The translations under genes and the position numbers were made by a program. Below the pieces are notes generated by a model, which was not told where the DNA came from, did no database searches, and worked only from the letters and a program-made list of their open reading frames with translations. From Pseudomonas sp. ATCC PTA-122608 (GTDB taxonomy: Bacteria; Pseudomonadota; Gammaproteobacteria; Pseudomonadales; Pseudomonadaceae): 64,000 bases of DNA. How positions within the stretch are numbered: the stretch's first letter is position 1; each line of letters opens with the position of its first letter. Shown here piece after piece: positions 37,570 to 48,925 of this stretch. The stretch spans positions 40,459-104,458 of the forward strand of contig NZ_LPNO01000002.1 in assembly GCF_001952855.1 (NCBI RefSeq), given 5' to 3'.

Positions 37570-38283
37570 CTAACGTTGGAAAACCGCGCCGATCGTCCGC
37601 CGCCGCGCATACCGCTCGCTGGCCTGGATCAGTTCTTCCAGCTCCTGCTGCGTCACGTCCAGGAACTGCTCACGCTCGGCCAGTGCCTGCTTGAGGTCTT
37701 CGGCGCTGATGCCGGGGTTTTCGATGGCCGTTGGCAGGAAGTTCGGTGCAGCGGGTTCGCTGGCTCCCTTGGGGTATCGCGTGCGCGTTGCGTTGTTATA
37801 GGCCAGGGCGCAGGCCAGCAAGGCAGCGGCGCCCAGCATCACGGCGCCCAGTTCGTGCAAGCCGATGGAAATCGATGCGGGATCAGCCAACACCAGGCTC
37901 ATCGCCAGCCCGCCTGCAGGCGGGTGCAGGCAGCGCAGCCAGCAGATCAGGATGACCGTCATCCCGGCCGCCAGGCACGCGCTGCCCAACGTACGTCCCA
38001 GCACCCGCGCCACCAGCAGGGCAACGACCCCGGCACACAGGTAGCTGCCAATAATCGACCAGGGCTGGGCCAATGCTCCGGATGACACGGCAAACAGCAG
38101 AACCGCCGAGGCTCCCAGCGGGCCTATGAGGTGCAAGGCCACCTCCATGCCAAACACTTGGGCGCACACCCAAACACTGAACAAAGTGCCCAGGGACATG
38201 CCGATGGCGGCACGGCTCCATTCGGCAGGGCGGGTATTGATGGCAGCAGGTAACCAGCGAGCGAGCATTGACAGACGATCCAT
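37570..38283 (-). CDS. HPP-family integral membrane protein
   Basis: A 237-residue protein with four to five membrane helices and the family motif LRCLHPPAGGLAMSL plus PLGASAVLLFAV. A C-terminal cytoplasmic tail (about 180-237) is charged and helical (LKQALAEREQFLDVTQQELEELIQ segment). HPP proteins have been implicated in nitrite transport in chloroplasts; the bacterial role is open. It stands alone, 142 bp from the valine-type operon start. Confidence 0.85.
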   Translation of the reverse strand: MDRLSMLARWLPAAINTRPAEWSRAAIGMSLGTLFSVWVCAQVFGMEVALHLIGPLGASAVLLFAVSSGALAQPWSIIGSYLCAGVVALLVARVLGRTLGSACLAAGMTVILICWLRCLHPPAGGLAMSLVLADPASISIGLHELGAVMLGAAALLACALAYNNATRTRYPKGASEPAAPNFLPTAIENPGISAEDLKQALAEREQFLDVTQQELEELIQASERYARRRTIGAVFQR

Positions 38284-38447
38284 AAAAAGCGGGCGAAAAA
38301 AAAGGCTTGCCTGGTTTCCCGGAAAAGCCCTTCAAAAAAACAGTTCCTGCATTTGGGGGAGGAACCTGTGCAGTGTGCCCATCGGACAAGGTTGCTGCAA
38401 TTGCATATTAATGCCGATCAAGTGCAGTATTTTTGCAGTTAACCGAC

Positions 38448-38723
38448 CTAGCCAAAGGGTATCAGCCGGGTTGGCGGCGGCAGGTGGCTGCTGATCTTGC
38501 CCAGCACCCGATCATTGGTTTCCTCGTTGATCAGCAGGTTCTGTACGTTTTCCCGCAGTGACGGATCGTTGGCCAGAGGCCCCTTGAGTACTACCAGTGC
38601 ATCGCGCAATCCCATGAGCCGATCCAGTTTGGGTAGCGGGAGGTAACCCACATTTACTTTGTCCAGAGATAAACACGCAACAGCTTCAGAGATTGAGGGG
38701 GCGGGCAATCGATGGTCGGACAC
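38448..38723 (-). CDS. Small protein of unknown function
   Basis: A 91-residue ORF starting with GTG at 38723, supported by GAGGA 7 bases upstream. No signal peptide, membrane helix or known motif is recognised. The sequence is Leu-rich and amphipathic (LPLPKLDRLMGLRDALVVL, NLLINEETNDRVLGKI), compatible with a small helical cytoplasmic protein. It lies between the HPP gene and the arn operon without clear coupling to either. Confidence 0.5.
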   Translation of the reverse strand: MSDHRLPAPSISEAVACLSLDKVNVGYLPLPKLDRLMGLRDALVVLKGPLANDPSLRENVQNLLINEETNDRVLGKISSHLPPPTRLIPFG

Positions 38724-39141
38724 AGAAGATTCCTCTAAATGAAATAAACGGCAGGGCTAATTGCTGTTTAAAACTTATTTATTGTTATTGCGGCTGTTTA
38801 TTTAAAGCGGGATAAGTCTTGATGGCTTACTGCTACGCTCTTCGTTTTTCTAGAGATACACAGGAAGGCCCTACACCAAGCCTTTGAGGCTCTGAAAATA
38901 ACTGGCAGGTAGTAATTAATTAACTCACTTGGCAGGCGAGTCTACAGTCGGGGACATGTAGCGGGAAGGGATGTTGCATCGGTAGTTGCGGATAGGTGCG
39001 TAGGATCTTTCTCGATAGTTAATATCTGGAAAGTTTCAAAGTTGAATGGAGAAAGAAGTTTCTTACGTGCACTTGGACGTATAACTACGGAAAGTACTGG
39101 CGAGGAATAAGCGGTCTACGCCGCTTATCCCGCACCCAGTA
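38724..39141. other. Intergenic region, no gene seen
   Basis: About 420 bp, AT-richer than the surroundings, with no ORF that looks coding. It should hold the promoter of the small ORF ending at 38448 and the end of the arn transcript (hairpin at 39107-39128). I see no recognisable operator. Confidence 0.6.
39107..39128 (-). terminator. Hairpin at the end of the arn operon
   Basis: An 8-bp inverted repeat (ATAAGCGG/CCGCTTAT, 6-nt loop) begins 13 bases past the stop codon of the last arn-operon gene. There is no T-run on the minus strand, so a rho-independent terminator is only tentative. Confidence 0.4.
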
Positions 39142-40764
39142 TCAAGGTTGCGCTGTTTTGACCAAATGTAGCAACACATAGGGGTTCTTGTCGAACTCAC
39201 CAGTCAGCACCGGTTGCAGTGAGCGAAAGCGCGGGTCGCTTAACGCCTCATAGTCCGACTGGCTCATGATCAGCCAGGCCGGTGCCTGGATCGGTGCCAG
39301 GTCGGCGGGCAACTGGGTAAACAACGGTACTCGGTCGCAATCGAGGTTGACCATGAACTTGATGGCCTTGGCGTCCTTTCCGAGCGCATGCAGTACCAGC
39401 GGCGCCGGTTGCTGCTGGGTCAGCGCATGGGCCTGGAGGGTAAAGGTGCGCGTGTCGTACAGGCGGCGTTCCAGGGGTTCGACCATCACGATATACGCCA
39501 GCCACACCGCAAGTACCGCGGAGAAGGCCGGCCCCAGGTAGCGAAGGCGCCGGTTGAACAAAAAGCCCAAGGTCAGCGTCTGGAGTGCAATCAGGATCCC
39601 GAACACCGGATTGAGGCTGCCGATCTGCTCGGGAAAGCGATGACGCGCCACGAACAAACCTGCGATCAGTAGCCCCGGAATCACCGTCCACAGCGCCAGC
39701 ATCAGCCAGCGCAGCCCGGCGAACAGTTTTCCCCGTGCTACCTGGAATGGATACGCCGCGATGATCGCCGCCATGGGCAGCATCGGCAGCACATAGCGGG
39801 CCTTTTTCGCCTGGGGCACCGACAAGCCGATCATCACGATCAAGCCGGCGGCAAGGCAGTACAGCACCAGTTTCAGCGCTGGACCTTTGTCCTCGCGACC
39901 GCCAGCCGCCACCGCAAGTAGTGCCAGCAGGGCCAGCGGGTACGCCGGCGCGTAGTTGCCCAGTGAACTGCTGAAGTAATACAGCACGCTGCCGGAGCCT
40001 TCGGTACCGTCCATGCGGCCGAGGAACTGCATGCGGATCACGTCCTGCATGAAGGTTTCACCGCCGCTGAGCTTGGCCAGCAGCAACAGCAGGCCGACGC
40101 ACGCTGCCAGCAACGCCAACGCCAACAGGCCAAAACTGAACAGCTGCCGCCATTGACGATTGATCAGGTAATAGCTGCACAACATGCCCGTGGGAATCAC
40201 CAGGCCGATCGGCCCACGGATCGCGAACCCCAGGATCAGCAGCAGAAACAGCCAATGCAGACGACGGCAGGCGCCGAAATGGTCATGGGCATAACCCAGG
40301 TAAAACACCGCCAGGGCCACTGCAGCCAGCATCTGGTCGAGGGACACTGCGCGGGTTTCGCTGATGAAGGTACTGCTGAGCAGCAGCACCGCAATGCTCA
40401 GCAACGCCCAGCGCCGGGAGTAGGGCGCGGTCAGCCGGTAGATCAGCACCACGATCAGCGCTGAAGCAATGGCCGTCGGCAACCAGGCCGTCAGGCTGGT
40501 GACCTGCCCCAGGGGCAAGGACAGCAGCCAGGTCAGCAGTGTCGAAGTGGCCAGGTAATCGGCGTAAGGCTGGCCATACGTCGTCGGGAAGAACCCCGGC
40601 CCATGGCGCAGCATCTCCTGGGCGAACAGCACGAAGCGCGAATCAAAGCCGATGATGGCCTGGTTCCAGTTGCCCGCGATAAACAGGATCAGTGCCAGGA
40701 GCCCCAGTACCCATGAGTGTCGGCGGATCGTCGGGTTGAGCAGGGGCGGATGAACTTTGTCCAC
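39142..40764 (-). CDS. ArnT-like glycosyltransferase, second copy
   Basis: A 540-residue polytopic GT83/PMT-type membrane protein. The first periplasmic loop carries an acidic residue as in ArnT (WNQAIIGFDSRFVLFAQEML segment), followed by about ten helices and a soluble C-terminal part. It differs clearly from the canonical ArnT encoded at 42898-44553. It lies 3 bp after ugd at the end of the arn operon, which suggests transfer of a sugar from a polyprenyl carrier to lipid A or another envelope acceptor. Confidence 0.75.
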   Translation of the reverse strand: MDKVHPPLLNPTIRRHSWVLGLLALILFIAGNWNQAIIGFDSRFVLFAQEMLRHGPGFFPTTYGQPYADYLATSTLLTWLLSLPLGQVTSLTAWLPTAIASALIVVLIYRLTAPYSRRWALLSIAVLLLSSTFISETRAVSLDQMLAAVALAVFYLGYAHDHFGACRRLHWLFLLLILGFAIRGPIGLVIPTGMLCSYYLINRQWRQLFSFGLLALALLAACVGLLLLLAKLSGGETFMQDVIRMQFLGRMDGTEGSGSVLYYFSSSLGNYAPAYPLALLALLAVAAGGREDKGPALKLVLYCLAAGLIVMIGLSVPQAKKARYVLPMLPMAAIIAAYPFQVARGKLFAGLRWLMLALWTVIPGLLIAGLFVARHRFPEQIGSLNPVFGILIALQTLTLGFLFNRRLRYLGPAFSAVLAVWLAYIVMVEPLERRLYDTRTFTLQAHALTQQQPAPLVLHALGKDAKAIKFMVNLDCDRVPLFTQLPADLAPIQAPAWLIMSQSDYEALSDPRFRSLQPVLTGEFDKNPYVLLHLVKTAQP

Positions 40765-40767
40765 GTC

Positions 40768-42147
40768 TTAGGCTTCCTCGGCCTGAGGCGCCCAGTTTTG
40801 CTGGGGGATCGGCAACTGGCAGGATTCGCCGCGGCCCATCGGGAAGTACTGGATGCCTTTGCGGGCGAGGCGCTCACCGTCGTACAGGTTGCGACCGTCG
40901 AAGATCACCGGGGTTTTCAGGCGCTGCTGGATCAAGTCGAAGTCCGGTGCCTTGAACTGCTGCCATTCGGTGCAAATGATCAAGGCGTCGGAGCCGCTCA
41001 AGGTCGATTCCGGGGTACCCATCAGCATCAGGCGCGGGTCATCGCCGTAAATACGCTGGGTTTCCTGCATGGCTTCCGGGTCGAACGCCCGCACATTGGC
41101 GCCGGCAGCCCACAGGGCTTCCATCAGCACCCGGCTGGGTGCGTCGCGCATGTCGTCGGTGTTGGGTTTGAACGCCAGGCCCCACAAGGCGAAGGTTTTG
41201 CCCCGCAGGTCACCCTTGAAGAACGCGTTGGCACGCTCGAACAGCTTGCTCTTCTGGCGCTGGTTGATGGCTTCCACGGCTTCCAGCAGGTCGCTGGAGC
41301 AGTTGGCGGCCTTGGCGCTGTGGATCAGGGCGCGCATGTCCTTGGGGAAGCACGAACCGCCATAACCGCATCCCGGGTAGATAAAGTGGTAGCCGATACG
41401 CGAGTCGGCACCGATGCCCAGGCGCACGGCTTCGATGTCGGCGCCGAGGTGTTCGGCCAGTTCGGCGATCTGGTTGATGAAGCTGATCTTGGTGGCCAGC
41501 ATGCAGTTGGCAGCGTACTTGGTCAGTTCGGCGCTGCGCAGGTCCATGAAGATGATGCGGTCGTGGTTGCGGTTGAACGGTGCATACAGTTCGCGCATCA
41601 CCTCGCGCACTTCTTCGCGTTCGCAACCGATGACGATACGGTCCGGGCGGCGGCAGTCGGCAACGGCCGAGCCTTCCTTGAGGAATTCCGGGTTGGAGAC
41701 GATATCGAAGTCCAGGTGGCGGCCCGCAACGCGCAAGGCTTTTTCCATGTGGGCGCGCAAGGTGTCGCCGGTGCCGACAGGCACGGTGGATTTTTCCACC
41801 AGGATCACTGGATCGATCCGGTGACGGGCCACCGCATCGCCTACCGACAGCACGTATTTCAAGTCGGCCGAGCCGTCTTCGTCCGAAGGCGTGCCCACGG
41901 CGATAAACAGCACTTCGCCGTGTTCGACCGCGAGTTTTTCGTCATAGGTAAACGTCAGGCGTCCGCCTTCGAGATTTTCCTTGACCATCGCCGCCAGGCC
42001 CGGCTCGAAAATGCTCACGTGGCCCTGTTGCAGCAACTTGACCTTGTTCTCGTCTACGTCCATGCAGATGACATCGTGACCGACTTCGGCCAATACAGTG
42101 GCCTGCACCAGACCGACGTAACCACTACCAAATACACTGATTTTCAT
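40768..42147 (-). CDS. ugd: UDP-glucose 6-dehydrogenase
   Basis: A 459-residue enzyme oxidising UDP-glucose to UDP-glucuronate with NAD. The N-terminal Rossmann motif [36 protein letters not shown] and catalytic Cys in [15 protein letters not shown] are present. It feeds UDP-glucuronate to ArnA. The start overlaps the arnF stop by ATGA (42144-42147). Confidence 0.93.
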   Translation of the reverse strand: MKISVFGSGYVGLVQATVLAEVGHDVICMDVDENKVKLLQQGHVSIFEPGLAAMVKENLEGGRLTFTYDEKLAVEHGEVLFIAVGTPSDEDGSADLKYVLSVGDAVARHRIDPVILVEKSTVPVGTGDTLRAHMEKALRVAGRHLDFDIVSNPEFLKEGSAVADCRRPDRIVIGCEREEVREVMRELYAPFNRNHDRIIFMDLRSAELTKYAANCMLATKISFINQIAELAEHLGADIEAVRLGIGADSRIGYHFIYPGCGYGGSCFPKDMRALIHSAKAANCSSDLLEAVEAINQRQKSKLFERANAFFKGDLRGKTFALWGLAFKPNTDDMRDAPSRVLMEALWAAGANVRAFDPEAMQETQRIYGDDPRLMLMGTPESTLSGSDALIICTEWQQFKAPDFDLIQQRLKTPVIFDGRNLYDGERLARKGIQYFPMGRGESCQLPIPQQNWAPQAEEA

Positions 42148-42557
42148 GGGGCATTCCTGGGACTTGTAGTGCTAGCACGACGAGAGTTGATAGTCAGGAC
42201 TCCGAGAATGACCAAGGCCACCCCCGCAGTTTTTGAAACGGAAAAATGTTCGTTGAAGACCGGCAGGCTGGCAGCCAGCAGGTACACCAACGCGTAGCTG
42301 ATGCTGAGCAGCGAGTAGGCGCGCCCCAGCGGCAAATCTTTCAGGGCGCCGAGCCAGCAGAGCATCGAGAGGGCATAGGCGATGATCGCCAGGATCACCA
42401 AGCCCAGCGCGCCGAGGTCGATGGCGCCGGTGTTGAGTGCTGTCAGCCATTCAGCGGGCAGCGGCAGGCGCGTCATGCTCCAGCGCATGCCCAACTGGGC
42501 ACCGCTGACCAACGCAACGCTGCCCAGGGCCAGGGCAAAACCGCGAGCGCGACTCAT
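42144..42557 (-). CDS. arnF: ArnF subunit of undecaprenyl-phosphate-L-Ara4N flippase
   Basis: A 137-residue EamA/SMR-type protein with four membrane helices ([68 protein letters not shown]). With ArnE it flips the L-Ara4N lipid carrier across the inner membrane. It overlaps arnE and ugd by ATGA. Confidence 0.9.
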   Translation of the reverse strand: MSRARGFALALGSVALVSGAQLGMRWSMTRLPLPAEWLTALNTGAIDLGALGLVILAIIAYALSMLCWLGALKDLPLGRAYSLLSISYALVYLLAASLPVFNEHFSVSKTAGVALVILGVLTINSRRASTTSPRNAP

Positions 42558-42901
42558 ACCTGACGCCCCAGCAGCACCACACCGGCAATCACCAGCAGCA
42601 CACCGAACCAGTGGCGGCCATCGATGTGTTCATGGAACACAAAGCGCGCCACCAGGGTGACCAGTACAAAGTTGAGGCTGAGCATCGGGTAGGCGATGCC
42701 GACTTCCAGGCGTTGCAGCACCAGCAGCCACACCAGCAAACCCAGGCCCAGGCACACCAGCGCCGACCACAGCCACGGCGAGCGCAACTTTAAGGCCCAG
42801 CCGTCGGGCTGGTCACGCCAGCCTTCCACGGCAAACTTCTGGGACACCTGGCCCATGCAGGTCAGCAGGCAGGCACCTAACAACAGCAGCAGAGTGGTCA
42901 T
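42554..42901 (-). CDS. arnE: ArnE subunit of undecaprenyl-phosphate-L-Ara4N flippase
   Basis: A 115-residue SMR-like protein with four helices ([72 protein letters not shown]). It is the partner of ArnF. ATGA overlaps with arnT and arnF show strict coupling. Confidence 0.9.
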   Translation of the reverse strand: MTTLLLLLGACLLTCMGQVSQKFAVEGWRDQPDGWALKLRSPWLWSALVCLGLGLLVWLLVLQRLEVGIAYPMLSLNFVLVTLVARFVFHEHIDGRHWFGVLLVIAGVVLLGRQV

Positions 42902-44553
42902 GGCGCGCTCTGCGGGTAGATCAAAATCACGATATTGCCCTGCTCGTAACGCTTGCCGTCTTTAGGCAGCAGGTCAACTTCCTGGCGTTCGTCGTCACCT
43001 TTGACCCGCATCACCACGCCCACCGAGCCTTGTTTGCGCGCATCGCTCATCCATTGCTGGACGCTGGCGGCATCGATCTTGCGGTAAGCGGTGTCCGGGA
43101 AGGCGATGCCGTATTTCACTTCGCCAACGGTGTTGTAGAGCATCACTTCAGGCCGCTGCAGGCGCCACGACAAGGCCGATGCAGCGCCGAGGTCGTTGCT
43201 CAGCAACGCAGTGGTCGGCTGCAGTTCCTGGAGGTGATCGATGATGAACTGGTCCGGGGTCTTGTTATAAACCACCGAGTGCGGCAACGCGGCCGGCACC
43301 AGCGCCACCAGCAACCAACTGCCAATCACCGGCGCGGCCCACATCTGCAGCGGGCGGGCGGCTTGCAGCAGGTTGGCGATGATCCAGCCGAACAGGAACA
43401 CGAACACCAGCACCAGGCTCAGAGTTTCCTGGCCGTGCTCATACACCGGCTTCTTCAACTGGAACCAGGTCAGGGCCAGCAGGCCCAGCACGCCGATGAT
43501 CAGGTTCAGCCAGCCATTGATGCGCAATACGCGGCCACGGGCCTGGCCCAGTTTCTCGGCCAGGGTATGCCCCATCAACAACGCCAGAGGCAGCAGGCAC
43601 GGCATGATGTAGGACGGCAGCTTGCCTTTGGCCAGGCTGAAGAACGCCAGCGGCATCAGTAGCCATAGCAGCAGGAAGCCGATGTTGGCACTGCGCTTTT
43701 CCAGCCACGCCTGTTTCACGGTGGACGGCAGCAACGCCATCCACGGCAGGCTGAACGCGACCAGCAGCGGCAGGTAGTACCAGAACGGCTCGGCATGTTG
43801 CGCATCGTCGCCGGCAAAGCGCTGGATGTGCTCGTGCCAGAAGAAGAAGTTCCAGTAATCCGGTTCCTGGGCATGCACCATCAGGGCCCAGGGCAGGCTC
43901 ACGAGAATCGCCACGGCCACGGCCACCAGGCCATAGGTGAGCAGTTCACGGAAGCGTTTCTGCCAGAGCATGTAGGGCAGGGCGATCAACACCGGCAACA
44001 ACCAGGCGAGGAAACCCTTGGTCATGAAGCCCATGCCACAGGCGAACCCGAGCAAGGCCCACGACCACAAGCGGCCACGGGTCGTGGTGCTGTCGAAACA
44101 GAACCACAGCGCGGCGCCGGTCAGGTTGACCCAGAAGGTGAACTGCGGATCGAGGTTGGCATAGCCCGCCAGGAACGCGACGCTGACGAAACTCATGTAC
44201 AGCACGGCGCTGACCAGGCTCTTGCGCGGGTCGTTCCACAAACGCCGGGCCACGCAGTACACCAGCAGGATGCTCAAGCCGGTGCTCAAGGCCGAGGCGA
44301 AACGCACGCCGAACAGGTTCTGGCCGAAGATCGCCTGGCCCAGCGCGATCATCCAGTAGCCGGCCGCAGGCTTCTCGAAGTAGCGAATCCCCATGAAGTG
44401 CGGCGAAGCCCATTTGCCGGTCAGCAGCATTTCCTGGCTGATCTGCGCATAGCGGGTTTCGTCGGGAATCCATAGACCATGGGTGGCCAACGGGATCAGG
44501 TAGAACACCCCGAAAGCCAGCAGGAGCAGGGGCAGGGCCCAGCGCCGGATCAT
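42898..44553 (-). CDS. arnT: ArnT, L-Ara4N transferase to lipid A
   Basis: A 551-residue polytopic glycosyltransferase, close to the E. coli ArnT length. The first periplasmic loop has the catalytic-type acidic motif [18 protein letters not shown], followed by [19 protein letters not shown], about twelve helices and a C-terminal periplasmic domain. It moves L-Ara4N from undecaprenyl phosphate to lipid A phosphates, which lowers binding of polymyxin and cationic peptides. Confidence 0.93.
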   Translation of the reverse strand: MIRRWALPLLLLAFGVFYLIPLATHGLWIPDETRYAQISQEMLLTGKWASPHFMGIRYFEKPAAGYWMIALGQAIFGQNLFGVRFASALSTGLSILLVYCVARRLWNDPRKSLVSAVLYMSFVSVAFLAGYANLDPQFTFWVNLTGAALWFCFDSTTTRGRLWSWALLGFACGMGFMTKGFLAWLLPVLIALPYMLWQKRFRELLTYGLVAVAVAILVSLPWALMVHAQEPDYWNFFFWHEHIQRFAGDDAQHAEPFWYYLPLLVAFSLPWMALLPSTVKQAWLEKRSANIGFLLLWLLMPLAFFSLAKGKLPSYIMPCLLPLALLMGHTLAEKLGQARGRVLRINGWLNLIIGVLGLLALTWFQLKKPVYEHGQETLSLVLVFVFLFGWIIANLLQAARPLQMWAAPVIGSWLLVALVPAALPHSVVYNKTPDQFIIDHLQELQPTTALLSNDLGAASALSWRLQRPEVMLYNTVGEVKYGIAFPDTAYRKIDAASVQQWMSDARKQGSVGVVMRVKGDDERQEVDLLPKDGKRYEQGNIVILIYPQSAP

Positions 44554-45437
44554 GCCTTTTGCACTCCGAGCCAGCCTTCACGGCCGCTCAGCGCACCGCG
44601 CACCAGCTGTTGCTGGGGCAGGGTGCTCAGGTCGGCGGGCAACAGGTCGCCCAACGGTTTGAATTGAATGCCGCGCTGCCCTGCCTGGGCGAGCAACTGA
44701 CGAAAATCATTGGCCATCAGAATCCCTTCTACTTCTGCGTGGATCGTATAGACGTTGAGCTTCGACGGCTTGAAGCGGTCGAGGATGTACGCGTTGAAAT
44801 CCTTGGCGGCCACCACCGGGCCCACGACTTCGTCGAAGGTCGGCATGTCTACCGGAATTTGTGGAGTGCCGGCACTGCCATCCGCCAGGGTTGGCCGGAA
44901 CAGGCTGGTACCCCGGCAATCGCTGTTGTAACGGAAGTTGAACGATTGCTTGGCTTGCACCACGCGCTCATCGGAACGCCAGCCGGCGGCGGCTGAGCAG
45001 TCGATGCGCTCACCGAGGATGTCGCTCAAGGTGTCGACGCCACGGCGAATCTGTTCGATCAACTGTGCATCGCTCCAACTCCCGGTGTTGGCTTGCCAGC
45101 CATGGTGGTCCCAGGCGTGCAGCCCGACTTCATGCCCGGCAGCCTTGGCCTGGCGCATCAAGTGCCCCAGGTCGCGGCCAATGGGTTTGCCCGGCCAGGC
45201 GGTGCCGGCCAGCAAAATGTCCCAGCCGTACAAACCGGCAGCGTTGGAGCGCAGCATCTTCCACAGGAATTGCGGGCGGATCAGGCGCCACAAGTGGCGC
45301 CCCATGTTGTCCGGCCCGACGCTGAAGAAGAAGGTCGCCTTGACCCCGGCTTCGTCGAGCGACTCCAACAACCTTGGCACGCCTTCGCGGGTGCCTCGGT
45401 AGGTGTCGACGTCGATGCGTAGACCCGCTTGCATCAA
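44550..45437 (-). CDS. arnD: ArnD, undecaprenyl-phosphate-L-Ara4FN deformylase
   Basis: A 295-residue NodB-type deacetylase: [17 protein letters not shown] with the metal-binding Asp, [13 protein letters not shown], and metal-ligand histidines in [11 protein letters not shown]. It removes the formyl group from the lipid-linked sugar on the cytoplasmic face. ATGA overlaps with arnA and arnT. Confidence 0.92.
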   Translation of the reverse strand: MMQAGLRIDVDTYRGTREGVPRLLESLDEAGVKATFFFSVGPDNMGRHLWRLIRPQFLWKMLRSNAAGLYGWDILLAGTAWPGKPIGRDLGHLMRQAKAAGHEVGLHAWDHHGWQANTGSWSDAQLIEQIRRGVDTLSDILGERIDCSAAAGWRSDERVVQAKQSFNFRYNSDCRGTSLFRPTLADGSAGTPQIPVDMPTFDEVVGPVVAAKDFNAYILDRFKPSKLNVYTIHAEVEGILMANDFRQLLAQAGQRGIQFKPLGDLLPADLSTLPQQQLVRGALSGREGWLGVQKA

Positions 45438-47425
45438 CGCTTGTCCGCGATTTCGAGCATGGCTTCACGCAGGAAGAAATCCAGGGTGTTGCCGATGGTT
45501 TCACTCATCTCGACGGTAGGCTCCCAGTTCAGCAGGCGCTTGGCGTTGTCGATGCTTGGCTTGCGGTGTGCCACGTCCTGGTAACCGGTGCCGTAGAACG
45601 CCTTGCTCTCTACGTCGCGGAAACCGGCAAACGGAGGGAAGTTGCTGCGCAGCGGGTGAGCTTCGAACTGACGCAGCAGTTCTTCGCCCAACTGACGGAT
45701 GCTGGCTTCGTTCTCCGGGTTACCGATGTTGATGATCTGGCCGTTGCAGTTATCGTTGTCGTTATCGATGATGCGGGCCAGGGCTTCGATGCCGTCGGCG
45801 ATGTCAGTGAAGCAGCGCTTCTGCTCGCCGCCGTCGAACAGACGGATTGGCGTGCCTTCCACCAGGTTCAGGATCAACTGGGTGATGGCGCGGGAGCTGC
45901 CGATACGGGCCGAGTCCAGGCGGTCGAGGCGCGGGCCCATCCAGTTGAATGGACGGAACAGGGTGAACTTCAGGCCTTTGTCGCCGTAAGCCCAGATCAC
46001 GCGGTCCAGCAGTTGCTTGGAAACCGAGTAGATCCAGCGCTGCTTGTTGACCGGGCCCACCACCAGGTTGGAGGTGTCTTCGTCGAAGTACTGGTCCTGG
46101 CACATGCCATACACTTCGGACGTCGACGGGAAGATCACGCGCTTGTTGTACTTCACGCAGTAGCGAACCAGTTTCAGGTTCTCTTCGAAGTCCAGTTCAA
46201 ATACGCGCAACGGGTTGCGGGTGTACTCGATCGGGGTGGCGATGGCTACCAGCGGCAGGACCACGTCGCACTTCTTGATGTGGTACTCGATCCACTCGGA
46301 GTGGATGCTGATGTCGCCTTCCACATAGTGGAAGTTCGGGTGGCTGCGCAGGCGCTCGATCGCGTCGGAGCCAATGTCCAGGCCGTAGATTTCGTAACGG
46401 TCATCACGCAGCAGGCGCTCGGACAGGTGGTTGCCGATAAAGCCGTTCACACCCAGGATCAGCACGCGGGTGCGGCGTGGCTTGCGGCCGGACTCGGCAC
46501 CGCGCAGGACGGAACCGTCCACCAGGCCCAGTTCATCCGCCAGGGACGGGCCGGCCAGGTACAGGCCGTTTTCGTTGCGCTGGCCGAACTTGACCACCAG
46601 GGAGTCTTCGCCGCAGGCGATGCGCAGCGGGTTGACGCTGATCACGCGGCCTGGTGCCAGGCCTTCGTTGCCTTTGACGACTTCAGCGTTCCAGACGATC
46701 AGCTTGTGCTCGCCCACGGCGCAGAAGGCACCCGGGTAAGGCTGGGTAACGGCGCGTACCAGGTTGAACAGTTCTTCAGCCGGTTTTTTCCAGTCCAGCT
46801 TGCCGTCTGCTGCGGTACGACGACCGAAGTAGCTGGCTTTGCTTTCGTCTTGGGCGGTTTCGGTCAGCTTGCCTTGGGCCAGTTGTGGCAGTGCGTCGCG
46901 CAGCAGGCTGGTGGCGGCGTCACGCAGTTTGGCGTGCAAGGTCAGGCCGGTGTCGGTGCGGTCGATCACGACTTTCTGCTGGGCCAGGATCGCGCCGGCA
47001 TCGGCACGCTTGACCATACGGTGCAGGGTCACGCCGGTTTCGGTTTCGCCGTTGACCAGTACCCAGTTGGCCGGTGCGCGGCCACGGTATTGTGGCAGCA
47101 GGGAGCCGTGCAGGTTGAACGCGCCTTTCTTGGCGGTGGCCAGCAGGGCTTCGCTCAGCAGGTTGCGGTAGTAGAACGAGAAAATGTAGTCCGGGTTCAG
47201 CTTGGCGATGCGCTCAATCCACAGCGGGTGGTTGGCGTCTTCCGGGGCATGCACCGGGATGCCGTTGCGGGCGCACAGTTGCGCGACGGAACCGTAGAAA
47301 TTGTTTTCCTTGGGGTCATCGGCATGGGTGAACACGGCAGCAATTTCGTAACCCGCATTGAGCAGGGCTTCGATGCCTGCACAGCCAATATCGTGGTAAG
47401 CGAAGACAACAGCTTTTGAATTCAT
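45434..47425 (-). CDS. arnA: ArnA, bifunctional formyltransferase/UDP-glucuronate decarboxylase
   Basis: A 663-residue two-domain enzyme. The N-terminal formyltransferase (about 1-305) has [19 protein letters not shown] with catalytic Asn and His; the C-terminal decarboxylase (about 317-663) has the NAD motif [27 protein letters not shown] and catalytic [10 protein letters not shown]. It both makes UDP-Ara4O and formylates UDP-Ara4N. Between those two steps the aminotransferase ArnB is required, whose gene is not in this operon. Confidence 0.95.
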   Translation of the reverse strand: MNSKAVVFAYHDIGCAGIEALLNAGYEIAAVFTHADDPKENNFYGSVAQLCARNGIPVHAPEDANHPLWIERIAKLNPDYIFSFYYRNLLSEALLATAKKGAFNLHGSLLPQYRGRAPANWVLVNGETETGVTLHRMVKRADAGAILAQQKVVIDRTDTGLTLHAKLRDAATSLLRDALPQLAQGKLTETAQDESKASYFGRRTAADGKLDWKKPAEELFNLVRAVTQPYPGAFCAVGEHKLIVWNAEVVKGNEGLAPGRVISVNPLRIACGEDSLVVKFGQRNENGLYLAGPSLADELGLVDGSVLRGAESGRKPRRTRVLILGVNGFIGNHLSERLLRDDRYEIYGLDIGSDAIERLRSHPNFHYVEGDISIHSEWIEYHIKKCDVVLPLVAIATPIEYTRNPLRVFELDFEENLKLVRYCVKYNKRVIFPSTSEVYGMCQDQYFDEDTSNLVVGPVNKQRWIYSVSKQLLDRVIWAYGDKGLKFTLFRPFNWMGPRLDRLDSARIGSSRAITQLILNLVEGTPIRLFDGGEQKRCFTDIADGIEALARIIDNDNDNCNGQIINIGNPENEASIRQLGEELLRQFEAHPLRSNFPPFAGFRDVESKAFYGTGYQDVAHRKPSIDNAKRLLNWEPTVEMSETIGNTLDFFLREAMLEIADKR

Positions 47426-48456
47426 GACGAAACCTGATCGGAAGGAGAAGTAGAAGTGTGGGAGGAGGTCAGGCCGTCGACCGTGAAGGTCTCGGCCGGC
47501 GCTGCCGGTTGGTTGCGCAGCACTTTTTCAATAAAGAACCGTGGGCGGGCCCGCACATCGCTGTACATGCGGCCCAGGTATTCACCCAAGAGGCCCATGC
47601 CGATGAACTGGCCACCGGTGAACACGAACAGCACGGCGAACAGCACGAACATGCCGTCACCGGCCCAGCCGGCACCGAAGGCCAGGCGCATCACGATCAA
47701 TGCGACCGCAAACAGCATGCCGAGGGCCGCCAGGCTGAAACCGACGATGCTCAACAGGCGCAATGGCGTGGTGGTCATGCAGGTCAGCAGGTCGAACATC
47801 AGGCTGATCAGGCGCATCGGGCTGTACTTGGACTCGCCGTGCTCACGCTCGGCGTGGTGCACGAGGATTTCCGTGGTGTGGCGCGCAAAGCTGTTGGCCA
47901 GGATCGGGATGAAGGTACTGCGCTCGCGGCAGGCCAGCATCGCGTCGACGATGGTGCGGCGGTAAGCGCGCAGCATGCAGCCGTAGTCGCTCATGGCGAC
48001 GCCCGTGGAGCGTTGTACGGCGAGGTTGATCAAGCGCGACGGCCAGCGGCGAAAGGCTGAGTCCTGGCGGTTGTTGCGCACGGTGGCAACCACGTCGTAG
48101 CCCAAGGCGGCCTGCTCGACCAAGCGCGGGATTTCTTCCGGCGGGTTTTGCAGGTCGGCGTCCAGGGTGATCACGACGTCGCCCCGGCAATGCTCGAAGC
48201 CGGCCATGATCGCGGCGTGCTGGCCGTAGTTGCGGTTGAGGATCACCGCGACCACGTTGCTGCCTTCGAGGGCGGCGGCGTCTTCCAGCAATTGCGCGGA
48301 GTTGTCGCGGCTGCCGTCGTCCACCAGGACGATTTCGTATTCGTAGGCCAGTTGCTTGCAGGCCGCCATGGTGCGGCGCAGCAGTTCAGGCAGGCTTTCT
48401 TGTTCGTTGTAGACCGGGATAACGATCGACACGCAATGAATTGGGTAGGGTTTCAA
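47422..48456 (-). CDS. arnC: ArnC, undecaprenyl-phosphate Ara4FN transferase
   Basis: A 344-residue GT2 glycosyltransferase: [35 protein letters not shown] and catalytic [14 protein letters not shown], then two C-terminal helices ([39 protein letters not shown]). TTG at 48456 is the start, with GAGG 10 bases upstream; the ATG 8 bases upstream is out of frame and closes after three codons. It is the first gene of this operon. Confidence 0.93.
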   Translation of the reverse strand: MKPYPIHCVSIVIPVYNEQESLPELLRRTMAACKQLAYEYEIVLVDDGSRDNSAQLLEDAAALEGSNVVAVILNRNYGQHAAIMAGFEHCRGDVVITLDADLQNPPEEIPRLVEQAALGYDVVATVRNNRQDSAFRRWPSRLINLAVQRSTGVAMSDYGCMLRAYRRTIVDAMLACRERSTFIPILANSFARHTTEILVHHAEREHGESKYSPMRLISLMFDLLTCMTTTPLRLLSIVGFSLAALGMLFAVALIVMRLAFGAGWAGDGMFVLFAVLFVFTGGQFIGMGLLGEYLGRMYSDVRARPRFFIEKVLRNQPAAPAETFTVDGLTSSHTSTSPSDQVSS

Positions 48457-48925
48457 AGATTCATTACCTCGGGGGTTAGAGCAACTTGAAGCGTAAAGAC
48501 AGCAGTCATCAACAGCCTGGAGAAGCAGGCGCTTGATTAAAAATAACGTGGATTCATGGCATTCATTCGTGAGTCCTGACAGGTGACGGTGGGTCTTCCA
48601 TGGCTTACGTGAGTAAAGACCAAAATGCTTAAAGGTAAAGCGGAATCAACGAGTTAACCTGCGAAGTACGGTTCGTTCTCAAGTCGTGCCGCCAAGATTA
48701 AGCGCAAAAATGTTCAACGAATATGAAACGCAGATGAAAAAGTCGTTTTTCTGGCAGGTAGACAGCTAGGGTTCAGGTAAACAACATCAATGCGCACAAC
48801 CCCGTGTTCGCGGTGTGTGGCGGGGCAGTGGTGTTTTCCCGCGCGCGGGTTCATTCCTGAACAATCTTCTCTGCAATGCCGTGCAAGTGCCGGTAAAGTA
48901 AGCCATCTCTTGCCAGGGCAGTCGG
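48457..48925. other. Divergent promoter region of arnC; no arnB
   Basis: About 470 bp without a supportable gene. In many Gammaproteobacteria arnB lies here; it does not. The region must carry the arnC promoter (minus) and that of the secreted-protein gene (plus). GGTTAACTCGTTGATTC near 48650 faintly resembles a PhoP-type direct repeat but is too weak to call. Confidence 0.55.

Noticed and set aside
48640-48665. Possible PhoP/PmrA box upstream of arnC
   Set aside because: The second half-site matches the consensus poorly (about 4 of 6) and the position relative to a promoter is unknown.
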